Shown: piece by piece, positions 43,288 through 52,837 of the stretch | Layout: each line of letters begins with the position of its first letter | Position numbering within the stretch: position 1 is the first letter of the stretch | NCBI RefSeq assembly: GCF_000410515.1 | Contig: NC_021500.1 | Span: 4,975,028 to 5,039,027, forward strand | Length of the DNA: 64,000 bases | From: Enterobacter sp. R4-368 | GTDB lineage: Bacteria; Pseudomonadota; Gammaproteobacteria; Enterobacterales; Enterobacteriaceae | Direction: 5' to 3' | The notes under the pieces: model-generated | What the model saw: the letters and a program-made list of their open reading frames with translations, nothing else | Databases searched by the model: none | What the model was told of the DNA's origin: nothing | Position numbers and translations under genes: made by a program

Positions 43288-44049
43288 ATGGGTGTTGTGC
43301 CACGTTGTGTTGTCGCAGCCAGTCTTATGTCTGTTGTTTTTGCCGCCCGGGCCGATGAACCGCCGGTTTGGGGAGTTGGCGTCGGCGTCATTAGCACGCA
43401 AAAGCCTTACCAGGATAGTGGCCGTCAGTACACCCCGATCCCGATTCTTCATTATGAAAACCGTTATTTCCGCTTTTCAGGCACGGCGGCTGAAGTCAAA
43501 TTGCCCGCGCTACATCTGAGTGAAACCCAACAGCTCAATATCGGTCTAATAGCCCGTTACGATGGCGCAGGTTATTCGTCCGATGATGCCGATATCCTGA
43601 AAGGGATGGACAAGCGCAAAGGGGGATTCTGGGGCGGAGCGGGCATCGGGTGGCAAAACCCGGTGGTGGATCTGTTTACCGACTGGACTCACGATCTTTC
43701 CGATAACAGTCGCGGGCAGCGTTTACGCCTGGGCGCAGAAAAGCGCTGGCATCTGAGTGAGCAATTTACGTTGACGCCGCGGCTGGTCGTCAGTCGTTAT
43801 AACAGCAGCTATGTCGATTACTACTACGGCGTGCGCCGCAGCGAAGCACGTCCGTGGCGGCCTGCATACCGTGCAGATGCCTCGATTAACACCGAAATGG
43901 GCGTACGCAGCCTGTACACATTCAATGAACATCACACGCTGATGGTTGACGTGGAAATGACGCTGCTGGCGGCGGAAATTAAGGACAGCCCGCTGGTGAA
44001 CAGGACTAACGAAAACCGCATCTTAATAAGTTATCTGTACTATTTCTGA
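43288..44049 (+). CDS. MipA/OmpV family outer-membrane protein
   Basis: This 253-residue protein has a signal peptide (cut about AARA-DEPP) and a 12-strand-type beta-barrel pattern ending in the aromatic ILISYLYYF, as in MipA (scaffold for murein synthases) and OmpV. GVGVGVISTQKPYQ and GGAGIGW are typical of the family. ATG follows AGGAG. It replaces ycfZ-ymfA of E. coli between cobB and potD and forms an operon with the two-component genes after it (1-bp overlap), which suggests an envelope role under their control. The exact function is unknown. Confidence 0.85.
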   Translation: MGVVPRCVVAASLMSVVFAARADEPPVWGVGVGVISTQKPYQDSGRQYTPIPILHYENRYFRFSGTAAEVKLPALHLSETQQLNIGLIARYDGAGYSSDDADILKGMDKRKGGFWGGAGIGWQNPVVDLFTDWTHDLSDNSRGQRLRLGAEKRWHLSEQFTLTPRLVVSRYNSSYVDYYYGVRRSEARPWRPAYRADASINTEMGVRSLYTFNEHHTLMVDVEMTLLAAEIKDSPLVNRTNENRILISYLYYF

Positions 44050-44735
44050 TGAGCCGAATATTACTGATTGAAGATCACGACCACCTGGCGCGCCTGATTG
44101 CCAAAGGGCTGGCAGCGGCGGGCATCGCTGTGGATATTGTCGGGCGCGGCGATGCGGCCTGGGCGGCGATAGCACAGGTCTCTTATCAGGGGCTGGTGCT
44201 CGATCGCGGTTTGCCCGATGGCGACGGTATCCAGCTATTGCATCGCCTGCGCCAGGCGCAGGTCGCGATCCCGTGTTTGGTCCTCACCGCCCGCGATGCG
44301 CTGCACGATCGCGTCGAAGGGCTGGAGGCGGGCGCGGATGACTATCTCGCCAAGCCGTTTGCCATGGAGGAACTGGTGGCGCGCGTGCGTGCCCTGTTGC
44401 GCCGTCCGGTGCAAAGCCAGCCGCTGCAACCGGCGTGGGGCGATTTAATCCTTTCGCCGGAAGCCAGCATTATGCAGTGTGGCGAACAGCACATTGCGCT
44501 GGCACCTGCTGAGCTGCAAATCATGTTAGCGCTGGTGGGAAAGCAGGGCGGCGTAGTGCGCCGTAGCCGGATGGAAGCCGCCGGATGGGGTTTAAGCGAT
44601 GCGGTGACGCCGAACGCGCTCGACGTCGCGCTGCACCGGTTAAGGCGTAAGTTAACGGCGATTGGTTCGCGCCTGCAGATTGTTAACCTCAGGGGATTAG
44701 GCTATGCCATCCGGGAAAAAACGTTGGCTGAATAG
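44049..44735 (+). CDS. OmpR-family response regulator
   Basis: This 228-residue regulator has a receiver domain (1-118) with acidic pocket ED at 8-9, phospho-acceptor D52 (LVLDRGLPDGDG), T80 and K102, and a winged-helix DNA-binding domain ending RLQIVNLRGLGYAIREK, of the OmpR/QseB/PmrA group. It starts on the stop of the mipA-like gene (TGATG) and overlaps the kinase gene by 32 bp, so the three are co-translated. It probably regulates its own operon through the GTAAG repeat at 43225-43240. The regulon is not known. Confidence 0.92.
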   Translation: MSRILLIEDHDHLARLIAKGLAAAGIAVDIVGRGDAAWAAIAQVSYQGLVLDRGLPDGDGIQLLHRLRQAQVAIPCLVLTARDALHDRVEGLEAGADDYLAKPFAMEELVARVRALLRRPVQSQPLQPAWGDLILSPEASIMQCGEQHIALAPAELQIMLALVGKQGGVVRRSRMEAAGWGLSDAVTPNALDVALHRLRRKLTAIGSRLQIVNLRGLGYAIREKTLAE

Positions 44736-46050
44736 CCTTGCGCTGAAGATCCTGCTGGCGTTTGTCGCCGGGGCGCTGCTGAGTATTGCGTTGCTGGTGC
44801 TGTCTGGCCGGGTGGTGAAAGAGCGCTTACCGGGGATGGATCTTTCTGACTACACCCACCGGCTGGCTCAGGACTTGCAGTTTGACGCGCGCGGGCAGCC
44901 GACCGGGTTCAATAACGGCGACCAATTTCCACTGTGGATCTACCAAAGCATCACCGATGATGTGGCTTATCGCGTGCTGGATGGCGAAGGGCGAGTCGTG
45001 CTGATGTCGCCTGGCGCGCAGCACTGGCCGACGCTTGCACCGCGAGTATCACGAGAGTTTAAATTCACGCTTAACGGCATGATTTACGATGGTGCGACCG
45101 AACCGTATGTTCTTGCAGGCAAAACCTGGTGGATCCAGATGGCTGCCAGCTCGCGGATTATCGATTTTCTGCATCGCGGTTTTGCCTTACCGTTTATCCG
45201 CTTTGGTATCGAGTTGTTCAGCCTGGTGCTGCTGGTGGTCTTCGGGCTTTGTGCGTGGGTGACGCTGAAATATTCCCTCAAGCCGCTGCGCAATGTGTCG
45301 ACGGAGGCGGCGCTAATCTCGCCGCGCTCGCTGGATGCGCGTCTGCAAACACGCGGTGTACCGACAGAGATCTCCCCGCTGATTGACAGCTTCAACCAGG
45401 CGCTGGCGCGACTGGAGAAGGGGTATCGTAATCAGCAGGATTTTCTGGCGAAAGCGGCGCATGAGTTAAAAACACCGCTGACGCTGATTCGTGCAGAAGT
45501 AGAAATGATGGAGGCCACGGAGGAGGCCCGTGAGCCGCTGTTGTTGCAGGTCGAACATCTGGCGCGTCAGGTTCAGCAGTTATTACTGCTGGCTGAGGCC
45601 AGCGAACCACTGAGCTACCAGTTTGCTCAGGTTGATGTCCATGCGATTGCCCGCGATTGCGTGCAGTTTCTTCAGCGTATCGCTTCAGATGCGCAGGTTT
45701 CGTTGACCTTATCAACGGCAGACGATCCGCTGCGCTGGCGCGCCGATCGCGGGGCGTTATTCACCCTGCTTAAGAACCTGATCGAGAACGCTATCCAGCA
45801 CGCGCCGCCCGGTACGCCCGTGCATATTGCCGTCAGTGAAAATGGGTTTACGGTACGCGATGTCGGGCCGGGCGTGGCGGAAGACGAATTGCCGTTGCTG
45901 TTTTCGCGCTTCTGGCGCGGCGCGCATCGACGCGATAGCGGAGCTGGGCTGGGGCTGGCGATTTGCCATGAAATTGCGCTGGCGCACGGCTGGACGTTGC
46001 AGGCGGAAAATGCCAGACCGGGGTTGCTTCTGGCGGTGTCGACCGGGTGA
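44704..46050 (+). CDS. Sensor histidine kinase
   Basis: This 448-residue membrane kinase has a first helix (about 13-35), a periplasmic sensor region (about 37-158), a second helix (about 160-190), HAMP-like linker, a HisKA domain with H253 in AKAAHELKTPLTL, and an HATPase domain with N box NLIENAIQHA (N358, N362), G1 RDVGPGVAEDE and G2 GAGLGLAICHE. The short periplasmic domain resembles QseC/PmrB-type sensors. It is the partner of the upstream response regulator. The signal is unknown; linkage to MipA suggests envelope or cationic stress. Confidence 0.92.
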   Translation: MPSGKKRWLNSLALKILLAFVAGALLSIALLVLSGRVVKERLPGMDLSDYTHRLAQDLQFDARGQPTGFNNGDQFPLWIYQSITDDVAYRVLDGEGRVVLMSPGAQHWPTLAPRVSREFKFTLNGMIYDGATEPYVLAGKTWWIQMAASSRIIDFLHRGFALPFIRFGIELFSLVLLVVFGLCAWVTLKYSLKPLRNVSTEAALISPRSLDARLQTRGVPTEISPLIDSFNQALARLEKGYRNQQDFLAKAAHELKTPLTLIRAEVEMMEATEEAREPLLLQVEHLARQVQQLLLLAEASEPLSYQFAQVDVHAIARDCVQFLQRIASDAQVSLTLSTADDPLRWRADRGALFTLLKNLIENAIQHAPPGTPVHIAVSENGFTVRDVGPGVAEDELPLLFSRFWRGAHRRDSGAGLGLAICHEIALAHGWTLQAENARPGLLLAVSTG

Positions 46051-46072
46051 GCGACCCGGTCGACGAAAGCGG

Positions 46073-47119
46073 TTAACGGCCCGCTTTTAACTTCTGGTAG
46101 TACTCTTCATAAATGGCGCTGGTGCTGCCGACATCGTTTTGCCATTCACCTTTCTGGATGGTTTCGGCATCCGGATAGAGGGATTTATCGTTTGCCACTT
46201 CAGGTTTGAGCAGCTTACGCGCCGCCAGGTTTGGCGTCGGGTAACCGATGGTTTCCGCGACCTGTTTGGCGATTTCCGGGCGCAGCAGGAAGTTAATCAA
46301 TTTCAGCGCACCGTCGACGTTTTTCGCGTTTGCGGGAATCGATAAGCTGTCCATCCAGAAAATACCGCCTTCTTTCGGCCACACGACCTCCAGCGGCGTT
46401 CCCGCCTGGCGCGCAACCCAGGCGGAGCCATTCCACACCATCCCGAGATTCACTTCGCCTTCCATATACGGGTTCGCCGGGTTATCGGAGTTGAACGCCG
46501 CCACGTTTGGCATCAGTTTTTGCAGCTCTTTATAAGCCGCTTCAATCTCTTTCACATCGGTGGTATTGCCGGAATAACCAAGTTTGCGCAGCGCCATCTG
46601 GAACACTTCGCGCGCATCATCAGTTAACAGCAGGCTGCTTTTGTATTCCGATTTCCACAGATCTGCCCAACTGGTAATGGTTTTCGCATCGATGGCGTCA
46701 GTATTGACGCCGATCGCCGTCGCGCCCCAAATGTACGGAATGGAGTAATCGTTATTCGGGTCGAACGGCTTGTTAAGCATCTCGGGATCGAGATTGTGGA
46801 AGTTAGTCAGCTTCGTTTTGTCGATCTTCTGGATCATGCCCTCTTTGCGCATTTTGTCCACGAAGTAGGTCGACGGGACGACCAGGTCGTACGCGCCTTC
46901 TTTATAGGTTTTGAGCTTGGCGTACATTGTTTCATTCGATTCATACGTCGAATAGATAACCTTGATGCCGGTCTCTTTGGTGAACTGCTCCAGCAGGCCC
47001 GGCGGCACATACTCGGTCCAGTTATAGAAGTAGAGTGTTTTGTTGTCGTCAGCGTGTGCGGCGCTCATGCCGAGGGCAAGTGCGCCCGCCGCGAGCAGGT
47101 GGCGTGACCATTTTTTCAT
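46073..47119 (-). CDS. potD: Spermidine/putrescine-binding protein
   Basis: PotD delivers polyamines, mainly spermidine, to PotBC. The 348-residue periplasmic protein has a signal peptide (cut about SAAHA-DD), YFYNWTEYVPPG, the ligand-binding WNGSAW segment and a C-terminal EYYQKLKAGR as in E. coli. It is the last gene of potABCD but is separated from potC by an unusual 127-bp gap with a long inverted repeat, so its level may be set apart from the permease. Confidence 0.97.
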   Translation of the reverse strand: MKKWSRHLLAAGALALGMSAAHADDNKTLYFYNWTEYVPPGLLEQFTKETGIKVIYSTYESNETMYAKLKTYKEGAYDLVVPSTYFVDKMRKEGMIQKIDKTKLTNFHNLDPEMLNKPFDPNNDYSIPYIWGATAIGVNTDAIDAKTITSWADLWKSEYKSSLLLTDDAREVFQMALRKLGYSGNTTDVKEIEAAYKELQKLMPNVAAFNSDNPANPYMEGEVNLGMVWNGSAWVARQAGTPLEVVWPKEGGIFWMDSLSIPANAKNVDGALKLINFLLRPEIAKQVAETIGYPTPNLAARKLLKPEVANDKSLYPDAETIQKGEWQNDVGSTSAIYEEYYQKLKAGR

Positions 47120-47170
47120 TCAAACGTCCCCTGAGTTAGAGCCTGTCTTGCAGGCTATTTTATTTGCCAT

Positions 47171-47233
47171 TTCGGGTCCGGACAGTGCCCGAACGCCTAA
47201 CGTTCTGCGGCTTCTGTGTGCTGTCCGCCCGAA
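47171..47233 (-). repeat. Long inverted repeat between potC and potD
   Basis: TTCGGGTCCGGACAG (47171-47185) pairs with CTGTCCGCCCGAA (47221-47233) over 13 bp, with a 2-nt bulge and a 35-nt loop. It fills most of the gap. It has no T tract, so it looks like an mRNA-stability or processing element rather than a terminator. Confidence 0.6.
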
Positions 47234-47246
47234 CTGGCTGCATCCA

Positions 47247-48044
47247 TTACGCCTGGCGAGGCAGGCTTTTTGTTTTCGTCGTATCACGCGCAATCAACTG
47301 GCTGGCAATCACCAGTACCAGCGACAGCACCAGCAGGATCGTCGCCAGCGCGTTCACTTCCGGCGATACGCCGACTTTGACCATTGAGTAGATCTTCAAC
47401 GGCAGAATTTCATATCCTGGCCCGGTGACGAAAGAGGAAACCACAACGTCATCCATCGACAGGGTAAAGCTCAGCAGCCAGCCTGCGGCGACAGCAGGCA
47501 TCGCCAGCGGCAGGATGATTTTGCGCAGGATGGTCATCTCGCTGGCACCCAGATCTTTGGCCGCTTCCAGCATCCGCACATCAAACCCTTTCAGCCGCGA
47601 GAACACCGTGACCACCACAAACGGCAGGCAGAAGGTGATATGCGAAAACAGCAGCGACCAGAAACCCAGGTGTACGCCGAGCAGCATAAACAGCACCAGC
47701 AGGGAAATTGCCATTACGATATCCGGCGACATCATCACCACAAACAGCATGCCGCTGACAAATGGTTTGCCGCGAAAACGGTAGCGGTAAAGCGCCACGG
47801 CAGTCAGCGAGCCAATTAACGTCGCGAACGTTGCCGACAGCACCGCCATCGTCAGCGAGTGCTGCGCCGCCTGCAGCAGGCTGTCGTTATTCATCAACAG
47901 GCTGTACCACTGGGTGGAGAAGCCCTGCCAGTTGATGCCAAAGCGCGAGCTGTTAAAGGAGTTGACGATCAAAATAATGATCGGGATATAAAGGTAAGCG
48001 TAAATCGCGGTCATAAAACCGCCGCGCAGCAGTCGACCGATCAT
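47247..48044 (-). CDS. potC: Spermidine/putrescine ABC permease PotC
   Basis: PotC and PotB form the polyamine channel of PotABCD. The 265-residue membrane protein has six predicted helices and the cytoplasmic EAA loop ([24 protein letters not shown]) that contacts PotA. Its start overlaps the end of potB by 4 bp. Length is one residue more than E. coli. Confidence 0.96.
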   Translation of the reverse strand: MIGRLLRGGFMTAIYAYLYIPIIILIVNSFNSSRFGINWQGFSTQWYSLLMNNDSLLQAAQHSLTMAVLSATFATLIGSLTAVALYRYRFRGKPFVSGMLFVVMMSPDIVMAISLLVLFMLLGVHLGFWSLLFSHITFCLPFVVVTVFSRLKGFDVRMLEAAKDLGASEMTILRKIILPLAMPAVAAGWLLSFTLSMDDVVVSSFVTGPGYEILPLKIYSMVKVGVSPEVNALATILLVLSLVLVIASQLIARDTTKTKSLPRQA

Positions 48045-48898
48045 TCGAGCTCCACCTTTTTATTCAGCAATCGCGCGGCGCGCCAGTAAACCAGCAACAT
48101 CAGCCCCATCACGATGGTCAGTGTGATGCTGGTTGCCGACCCAAACGGCCAGTCGCGGATGTTCAGAAACTGGCTCTTAATCACGTTGCCGACCAGCAGG
48201 TTTTTTGCGCCACCCATCAAATCCGAGACGTAGAACAGCCCCATGGCCGGCAGCATCACCAGCAAACAGCCGGCGACAATCCCCGGCATCGTCAGCGGAA
48301 TAATGATGCGCATAAAGGTTTGCAACTTGCTGGCACCGAGATCTTTTGCCGCTTCCAGCAGCGGTTTATCGAGTTTTTCAATACTGGAGTAGAGCGGCAT
48401 TACCATAAACGGCAGCAGAATGTAGACCAGCCCGATAATCACCGCGCCGGGGGTAAACATAATACGCAGCGGCGTATCGATAACGCCCAGCCATAACAGG
48501 AACTCGTTAAGATACCCTTTCGTGCTGAGGAAAATTTTCAGCCCATAAATGCGGATAAGCGAATTGGTCCAGAAGGGGACAATCAGCAAGAACAGCAGTA
48601 ACGGACGCACCTTGGCGGGCAGTTTCGCCAGGAACCAGGCAAACGGATAACCCAGCGCCAGACACATCAGCGTGGCGATAAACGCCATGTTGAGCGAATG
48701 CAGCAGCACGTCGAAATAGAGCGGATCCAACAGCCTGGTGTAGTTGTCCAGCGTAAAGACCAGTTTGACGAAGTTAGCGTCGTCGCGGGTCAAAAAGCTG
48801 GTGGCGATGATCATCAGGTTGGGCAGAAAAACAAACAGTACAAGCCAACCGACGATGGTCGCGATCACGCCCTTCTGGAATTTACTTGTACTCTTCAT
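48041..48898 (-). CDS. potB: Spermidine/putrescine ABC permease PotB
   Basis: PotB is the partner permease of PotC. The 285-residue protein has six helices and the EAA loop ([26 protein letters not shown]). Its start overlaps potA by 17 bp and its stop overlaps potC by 4 bp, so the transporter core is translated as one unit. Confidence 0.96.
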   Translation of the reverse strand: MKSTSKFQKGVIATIVGWLVLFVFLPNLMIIATSFLTRDDANFVKLVFTLDNYTRLLDPLYFDVLLHSLNMAFIATLMCLALGYPFAWFLAKLPAKVRPLLLFLLIVPFWTNSLIRIYGLKIFLSTKGYLNEFLLWLGVIDTPLRIMFTPGAVIIGLVYILLPFMVMPLYSSIEKLDKPLLEAAKDLGASKLQTFMRIIIPLTMPGIVAGCLLVMLPAMGLFYVSDLMGGAKNLLVGNVIKSQFLNIRDWPFGSATSITLTIVMGLMLLVYWRAARLLNKKVELE

Positions 48899-50000
48899 CA
48901 GCCAGCACGACCTCCCAGCTCTCTACCCAGTTGATGGCCATTTTCTGGTCCAGCGAATGGTCAAAATCCGGGTCGTCTTCATTAAAGAACTCGCTGACCA
49001 TCACCATTTTGCCGTTTTCCAGCTCGACCATCGATTCCAGCGTCATCCCTTTATAGTTACGTTCGCGCACGTAGCCAATCAGCCCTTCGGTTTCGGCAAT
49101 ATCATGGATCTCTTCGACGCGCAGATCTTCCGGGCGAAGCAGCACGTTCAGCTGCTGGCCTTTTTCCACCGCGAAGTTGACATGGATATTGCACTCGCGA
49201 CCTTCGACGTTTGCCCGCACGCGGCTGTCGTCCAGACGCTCAATCACCGTGGCGCTGAAAATATTGATTTCACCAATAAAGCTGGCGACAAACAGGTTTT
49301 TCGGCTCTTCATAAATTTCGCGCGGCGTGCCGTCCTGCTCGATGCGCCCGTCGCGCATCACCACGATGCGATCTGACATGGTCAGCGCTTCTTCCTGATC
49401 GTGGGTCACAAAGACAAACGTGATACCGAGCTTGCGCTGCAACGCTTTCAGTTCGTTCTGCATCTGCTTGCGCAGCTTATAGTCAAGCGCGGAGAGGGAC
49501 TCATCCAGCAGCAGTAAACGCGGTTTATTCACTACCGCGCGGGCAATGGCGACACGCTGTTGCTGGCCGCCGGAGAGCTGGTGCGGTTTACGCTGGGCGA
49601 ACTCGTCAAGCTGCACCATACGCAGCGCTTCGGTGACGCGCGGGGTAATTTCTTGCGCCGGAGTTTTTTGCATCCGCAGGCCAAATGCCACGTTTTCGAA
49701 CACGGTCATATGCGGGAAGAGGGCGTAACTTTGAAAGACGGTATTCACATGGCGGTGTTCTGCCGGAACGTGGGTGATATCCTGGGCATCAAGATGGATA
49801 TGGCCGACATCAACGCTTTCGAGCCCAGCGATCAGGCGAAGAACCGTCGTTTTACCGCAGCCCGAAGGGCCAAGCAGCGTCAGAAATTCGCCGTTATTGA
49901 TGGTGAGATTAAAATCAGAAATGACATTTTTGCCATCAAAGCTTTTGCGAATACCAGCCAGTTGCACCAGCGGTGAACGCGAACGCGATTGTGTGTTCAA
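48882..50000 (-). CDS. potA: Spermidine/putrescine ABC ATPase PotA
   Basis: PotA powers polyamine import. The 372-residue protein has Walker [25 protein letters not shown], Walker [13 protein letters not shown] and a C-terminal TOBE/regulatory domain ([13 protein letters not shown]) that senses spermidine in E. coli. The N-terminus is six residues shorter than E. coli, without effect on the core. The promoter must lie in the 290-bp gap shared with divergent pepT; no clear operator was seen. Confidence 0.97.
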   Translation of the reverse strand: MNTQSRSRSPLVQLAGIRKSFDGKNVISDFNLTINNGEFLTLLGPSGCGKTTVLRLIAGLESVDVGHIHLDAQDITHVPAEHRHVNTVFQSYALFPHMTVFENVAFGLRMQKTPAQEITPRVTEALRMVQLDEFAQRKPHQLSGGQQQRVAIARAVVNKPRLLLLDESLSALDYKLRKQMQNELKALQRKLGITFVFVTHDQEEALTMSDRIVVMRDGRIEQDGTPREIYEEPKNLFVASFIGEINIFSATVIERLDDSRVRANVEGRECNIHVNFAVEKGQQLNVLLRPEDLRVEEIHDIAETEGLIGYVRERNYKGMTLESMVELENGKMVMVSEFFNEDDPDFDHSLDQKMAINWVESWEVVLADEEYK

Positions 50001-50290
50001 TTATTTACTCTGTCCCGTGTTTGCGCATCAAAAGTGATATCCGATGCGGGGTTTGTGATGAACCACCTTCAGGGTTGTGCACGATTTTAGGGCTGGCATT
50101 CTACGGCAAACCCATGAAATCGCCAATTGTTGTTCTCCTTTGACCGCGCAACACCGCATGTTCTCAACAATACTGACTACGCCGCGCGCAATTTTGAAAA
50201 TATTGCCGTTTACGGGGTAAAAGTGACCTGACGCAATATTTGTCTTTTCGCGCTTACTGATAATGTTGTGACATTTTGTAGGGGGGCTTC

Positions 50291-51517
50291 ATGGACAAAT
50301 TATTAGAGCGTTTTTTGCAGTACGTTTCTCTGGATACTCAATCTAAGCCCGGCGTCCGCCAGGTGCCAAGCACAGACGGCCAATGGAAGCTCCTGCGTTT
50401 ACTTCAGAACCAGCTGGAAGAGATGGGGCTGGAAAATGTGACATTAAGCGACAAAGGCACGGTGATGGCGAAACTGCCGTCGAATGTGCAAACGCCGGTT
50501 CCGGCCATTGGTTTTATTTCTCATGTCGACACCTCGCCGGATTACAGCGGCAAAAATGTTAACCCGCAAATTGTTGAAAACTATCGCGGCGGCGATATTG
50601 CGCTGGGCATTGGCGATGAGATCCTCTCGCCGGTGATGTTCCCGGTGTTGCACCAGATGTTGGGCCAGACGCTGATCACCACCGACGGCAAAACGCTGCT
50701 TGGCGCGGATGATAAAGCCGGCGTCGCCGAAATCATGACCGCGCTGGCGGTACTGAAAAAGAAAAATATTCCGCATGGCGATATTTGCGTCGCGTTCACG
50801 CCGGATGAAGAAGTGGGCAAAGGGGCGAAGCATTTCGACGTGGAGAAATTCGGCGCGAAATGGGCCTATACCGTTGATGGCGGCGGCGTGGGCGAGCTGG
50901 AATTTGAGAACTTCAACGCGGCGTCGGTGAACATAAAAATTGTTGGCAACAACGTGCATCCCGGCACGGCGAAAGGGGTGATGGTTAACGCCTTGACGCT
51001 CGCCAGCAAAATTCACGCGCTGGTGCCGGAAGAGGAGAGTCCGGAACAGACCGAGGGCTACGAAGGGTTTTATCATCTCACCAGCATTAAAGGCTCTGTC
51101 GATCGCGCCGACATGCACTACATCATCCGCGATTTTGACCGCAAAAACTTCGAAGCGCGTAAACGTAAGATGATGGAGATCGCCAAAAAAGTCGGCAAGG
51201 GTCTGCACCCGGACTGCTATATCGAACTGGTGATTGAAGACAGCTACTACAATATGCACGAGAAAGTGGTCGAGTTTCCGCACATTCTGGACGTGGCGCA
51301 ACAGGCCATGCGCGACTGCGATATTGAGCCGGATCTGAAACCGATCCGCGGCGGCACTGACGGGGCGCAGCTCTCGTTTATGGGATTACCGTGTCCGAAC
51401 CTGTTTACCGGCGGTTATAACTACCACGGTAAACATGAGTTTGTGACGCTGGAAGGGATGGAGAAAGCGGTGCAGGTGATTGTACGCATCGCCGAACTGA
51501 CCGCCAAAGCTGAGTAA
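50291..51517 (+). CDS. pepT: Peptidase T
   Basis: PepT is a cytosolic aminotripeptidase. The 408-residue M20 zinc enzyme has HVDTSPD with the first metal His, GADDKAG with the bridging Asp, TPDEEVG with the catalytic Glu pair, and [10 protein letters not shown] near the C-terminus. ATG follows a run of Gs (TAGGGGGGCTTC). It is divergent from potA as in E. coli. In Salmonella pepT is anaerobically induced through FNR, but I see no clear FNR box here. Confidence 0.97.
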   Translation: MDKLLERFLQYVSLDTQSKPGVRQVPSTDGQWKLLRLLQNQLEEMGLENVTLSDKGTVMAKLPSNVQTPVPAIGFISHVDTSPDYSGKNVNPQIVENYRGGDIALGIGDEILSPVMFPVLHQMLGQTLITTDGKTLLGADDKAGVAEIMTALAVLKKKNIPHGDICVAFTPDEEVGKGAKHFDVEKFGAKWAYTVDGGGVGELEFENFNAASVNIKIVGNNVHPGTAKGVMVNALTLASKIHALVPEEESPEQTEGYEGFYHLTSIKGSVDRADMHYIIRDFDRKNFEARKRKMMEIAKKVGKGLHPDCYIELVIEDSYYNMHEKVVEFPHILDVAQQAMRDCDIEPDLKPIRGGTDGAQLSFMGLPCPNLFTGGYNYHGKHEFVTLEGMEKAVQVIVRIAELTAKAE

Positions 51518-51528
51518 ACCTTCTTCTA

Positions 51529-51556
51529 TTGCCCGGTGGCAAGCACCGCCGGGCAA
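51529..51556. repeat. REP-like palindrome after pepT
   Basis: TTGCCCGGTGgcaagCACCgCCGGGCAA is an imperfect palindrome between convergent genes. The GCCCGGTGGC core is the form of REP (repetitive extragenic palindromic) units common in Klebsiella, Enterobacter and relatives. It may stabilise the 3' ends of pepT and roxA mRNAs. Confidence 0.6.
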
Positions 51557-51565
51557 CCTCAGGCA

Positions 51566-52687
51566 TTAATCTTCAAAGAACCAGTAACCGCTGTTAACCA
51601 GCGCCGCAAGCATGGCGAGGAACGAGGGATCTTCCAGCGCATCGCCGAGCAGATCTCCCGTCAGCACGATATGGCTGGCGAGTGCCTCCAGCGCCGGGCG
51701 ATGTGGAGAGTTGATCCGCTCGCCGTTGGCGAACACATCTTCCCCGATTCGCAACACGCGCAGGCCGCCAAGGCGCACCAGTTTGTCGCCTTGTTGCAGC
51801 GCATCATAGATCTCATCCGGTTGATAAGGCGGCTCTGGCGGCGCAACATCCAGTTCGTGTCGTGACTGGGAGATAAATTCGCCCATCCACTCCCTGAACT
51901 GCTCCGGTTGATTAATCAGCTCAAGCATCATTTCGCGCAGTTTATCCAGTTCGTGCGGCAAAATATCTGCCGGATGGTCGCGCAGCTGCACGTCGGGATC
52001 GCTGTAACGCTGGCTGCCCAGCTCGCGTTGCAGAACATAATCGGCGAAGCCGCTAATCAGCTCGCGACCGCTTGGCGCACGGAAACCTACCGAGTAGTTC
52101 AGTGAGTTTTCCAGCGAATAGCCTTCGTGCGGAAATCCTGGCGGAATATAGAGAATATCGCCCGGCTCCATCTCTTCATCAATAATCGCCTCGAACGGAT
52201 CGACCTGAAGCAGATCCGGATGCGGGCAGTGCTGCTTGAGCGGCGTTTTCTCGCCGACACGCCAGCGACGACGGCCGGTTCCCTGAATGATAAACACATC
52301 ATACTGATCGAGATGCGGGCCAACACCGCCGCCGGGCACGGAGAATGAAATCATCAGATCGTCTGTGCGCCAGTCGGGCAGAACCCGGAACGGGCGCATC
52401 AACGCGGCGGCCGGCTGATGCCAGTGGTTTACCGCCTGCACCAGCAGCGACCAGTTGCTCTCACCCAGGTGATCGTAACTTTCAAAAGGGCCGTGCCCGA
52501 CCTGCCATTTGCCATCAAGGTGGCTAACCAGCCGGCTGTCCACTTCATTTTCCATTGCCAGCCCTGCCAGCTCATCGGGGCTTATCGGGTCGACGAAATT
52601 CTTAATGCCACGCTTCAGCACTACCGGGCGTTTTTGCCAGTAGCGTTGAATAAAGTCTGGCCAGTTTATCTCTACGTGATATTCCAT
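51566..52687 (-). CDS. roxA: Ribosomal protein L16 arginine hydroxylase
   Basis: RoxA (YcfD) is a 2-oxoglutarate- and Fe(II)-dependent oxygenase that hydroxylates an arginine of ribosomal protein L16. The 373-residue JmjC protein has iron ligands in HLDQYDVF and GFPHEGY, followed by dimerisation and winged-helix domains. ATG 52687 (MEYHVEINWPDF) matches E. coli length; a 14-residue upstream extension is dropped. It is convergent with pepT and upstream of the phoQ terminator. Confidence 0.96.
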   Translation of the reverse strand: MEYHVEINWPDFIQRYWQKRPVVLKRGIKNFVDPISPDELAGLAMENEVDSRLVSHLDGKWQVGHGPFESYDHLGESNWSLLVQAVNHWHQPAAALMRPFRVLPDWRTDDLMISFSVPGGGVGPHLDQYDVFIIQGTGRRRWRVGEKTPLKQHCPHPDLLQVDPFEAIIDEEMEPGDILYIPPGFPHEGYSLENSLNYSVGFRAPSGRELISGFADYVLQRELGSQRYSDPDVQLRDHPADILPHELDKLREMMLELINQPEQFREWMGEFISQSRHELDVAPPEPPYQPDEIYDALQQGDKLVRLGGLRVLRIGEDVFANGERINSPHRPALEALASHIVLTGDLLGDALEDPSFLAMLAALVNSGYWFFED

Positions 52688-52778
52688 ATGCGTTTCCGGC
52701 AAATAATCAGTGGCTGAATAAAGGATCATAGTAATGCTGATATGTCATTTTGTCTGCGTAACAATGTGACATAAAAGT

Positions 52779-52805
52779 AAAAAGGAGCCGTAACGGCTCC
52801 TTTTT
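52779..52805. terminator. Terminator of phoQ (bidirectional)
   Basis: AAAAAGGAGCCG-taa-CGGCTCCTTTTT is a perfect stem with a short loop and T tracts on both strands, about 33 bp after the phoQ stop. Confidence 0.92.
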
Positions 52806-52837
52806 GTTCTTTTTGCCCGCGTTGTTACGGTGGAAGA

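Noticed and set aside
50001..50290. FNR site between potA and pepT
   Set aside because: No TTGAT-N4-ATCAA match is present; the GATAAT near 50262 lacks a well-spaced -35.
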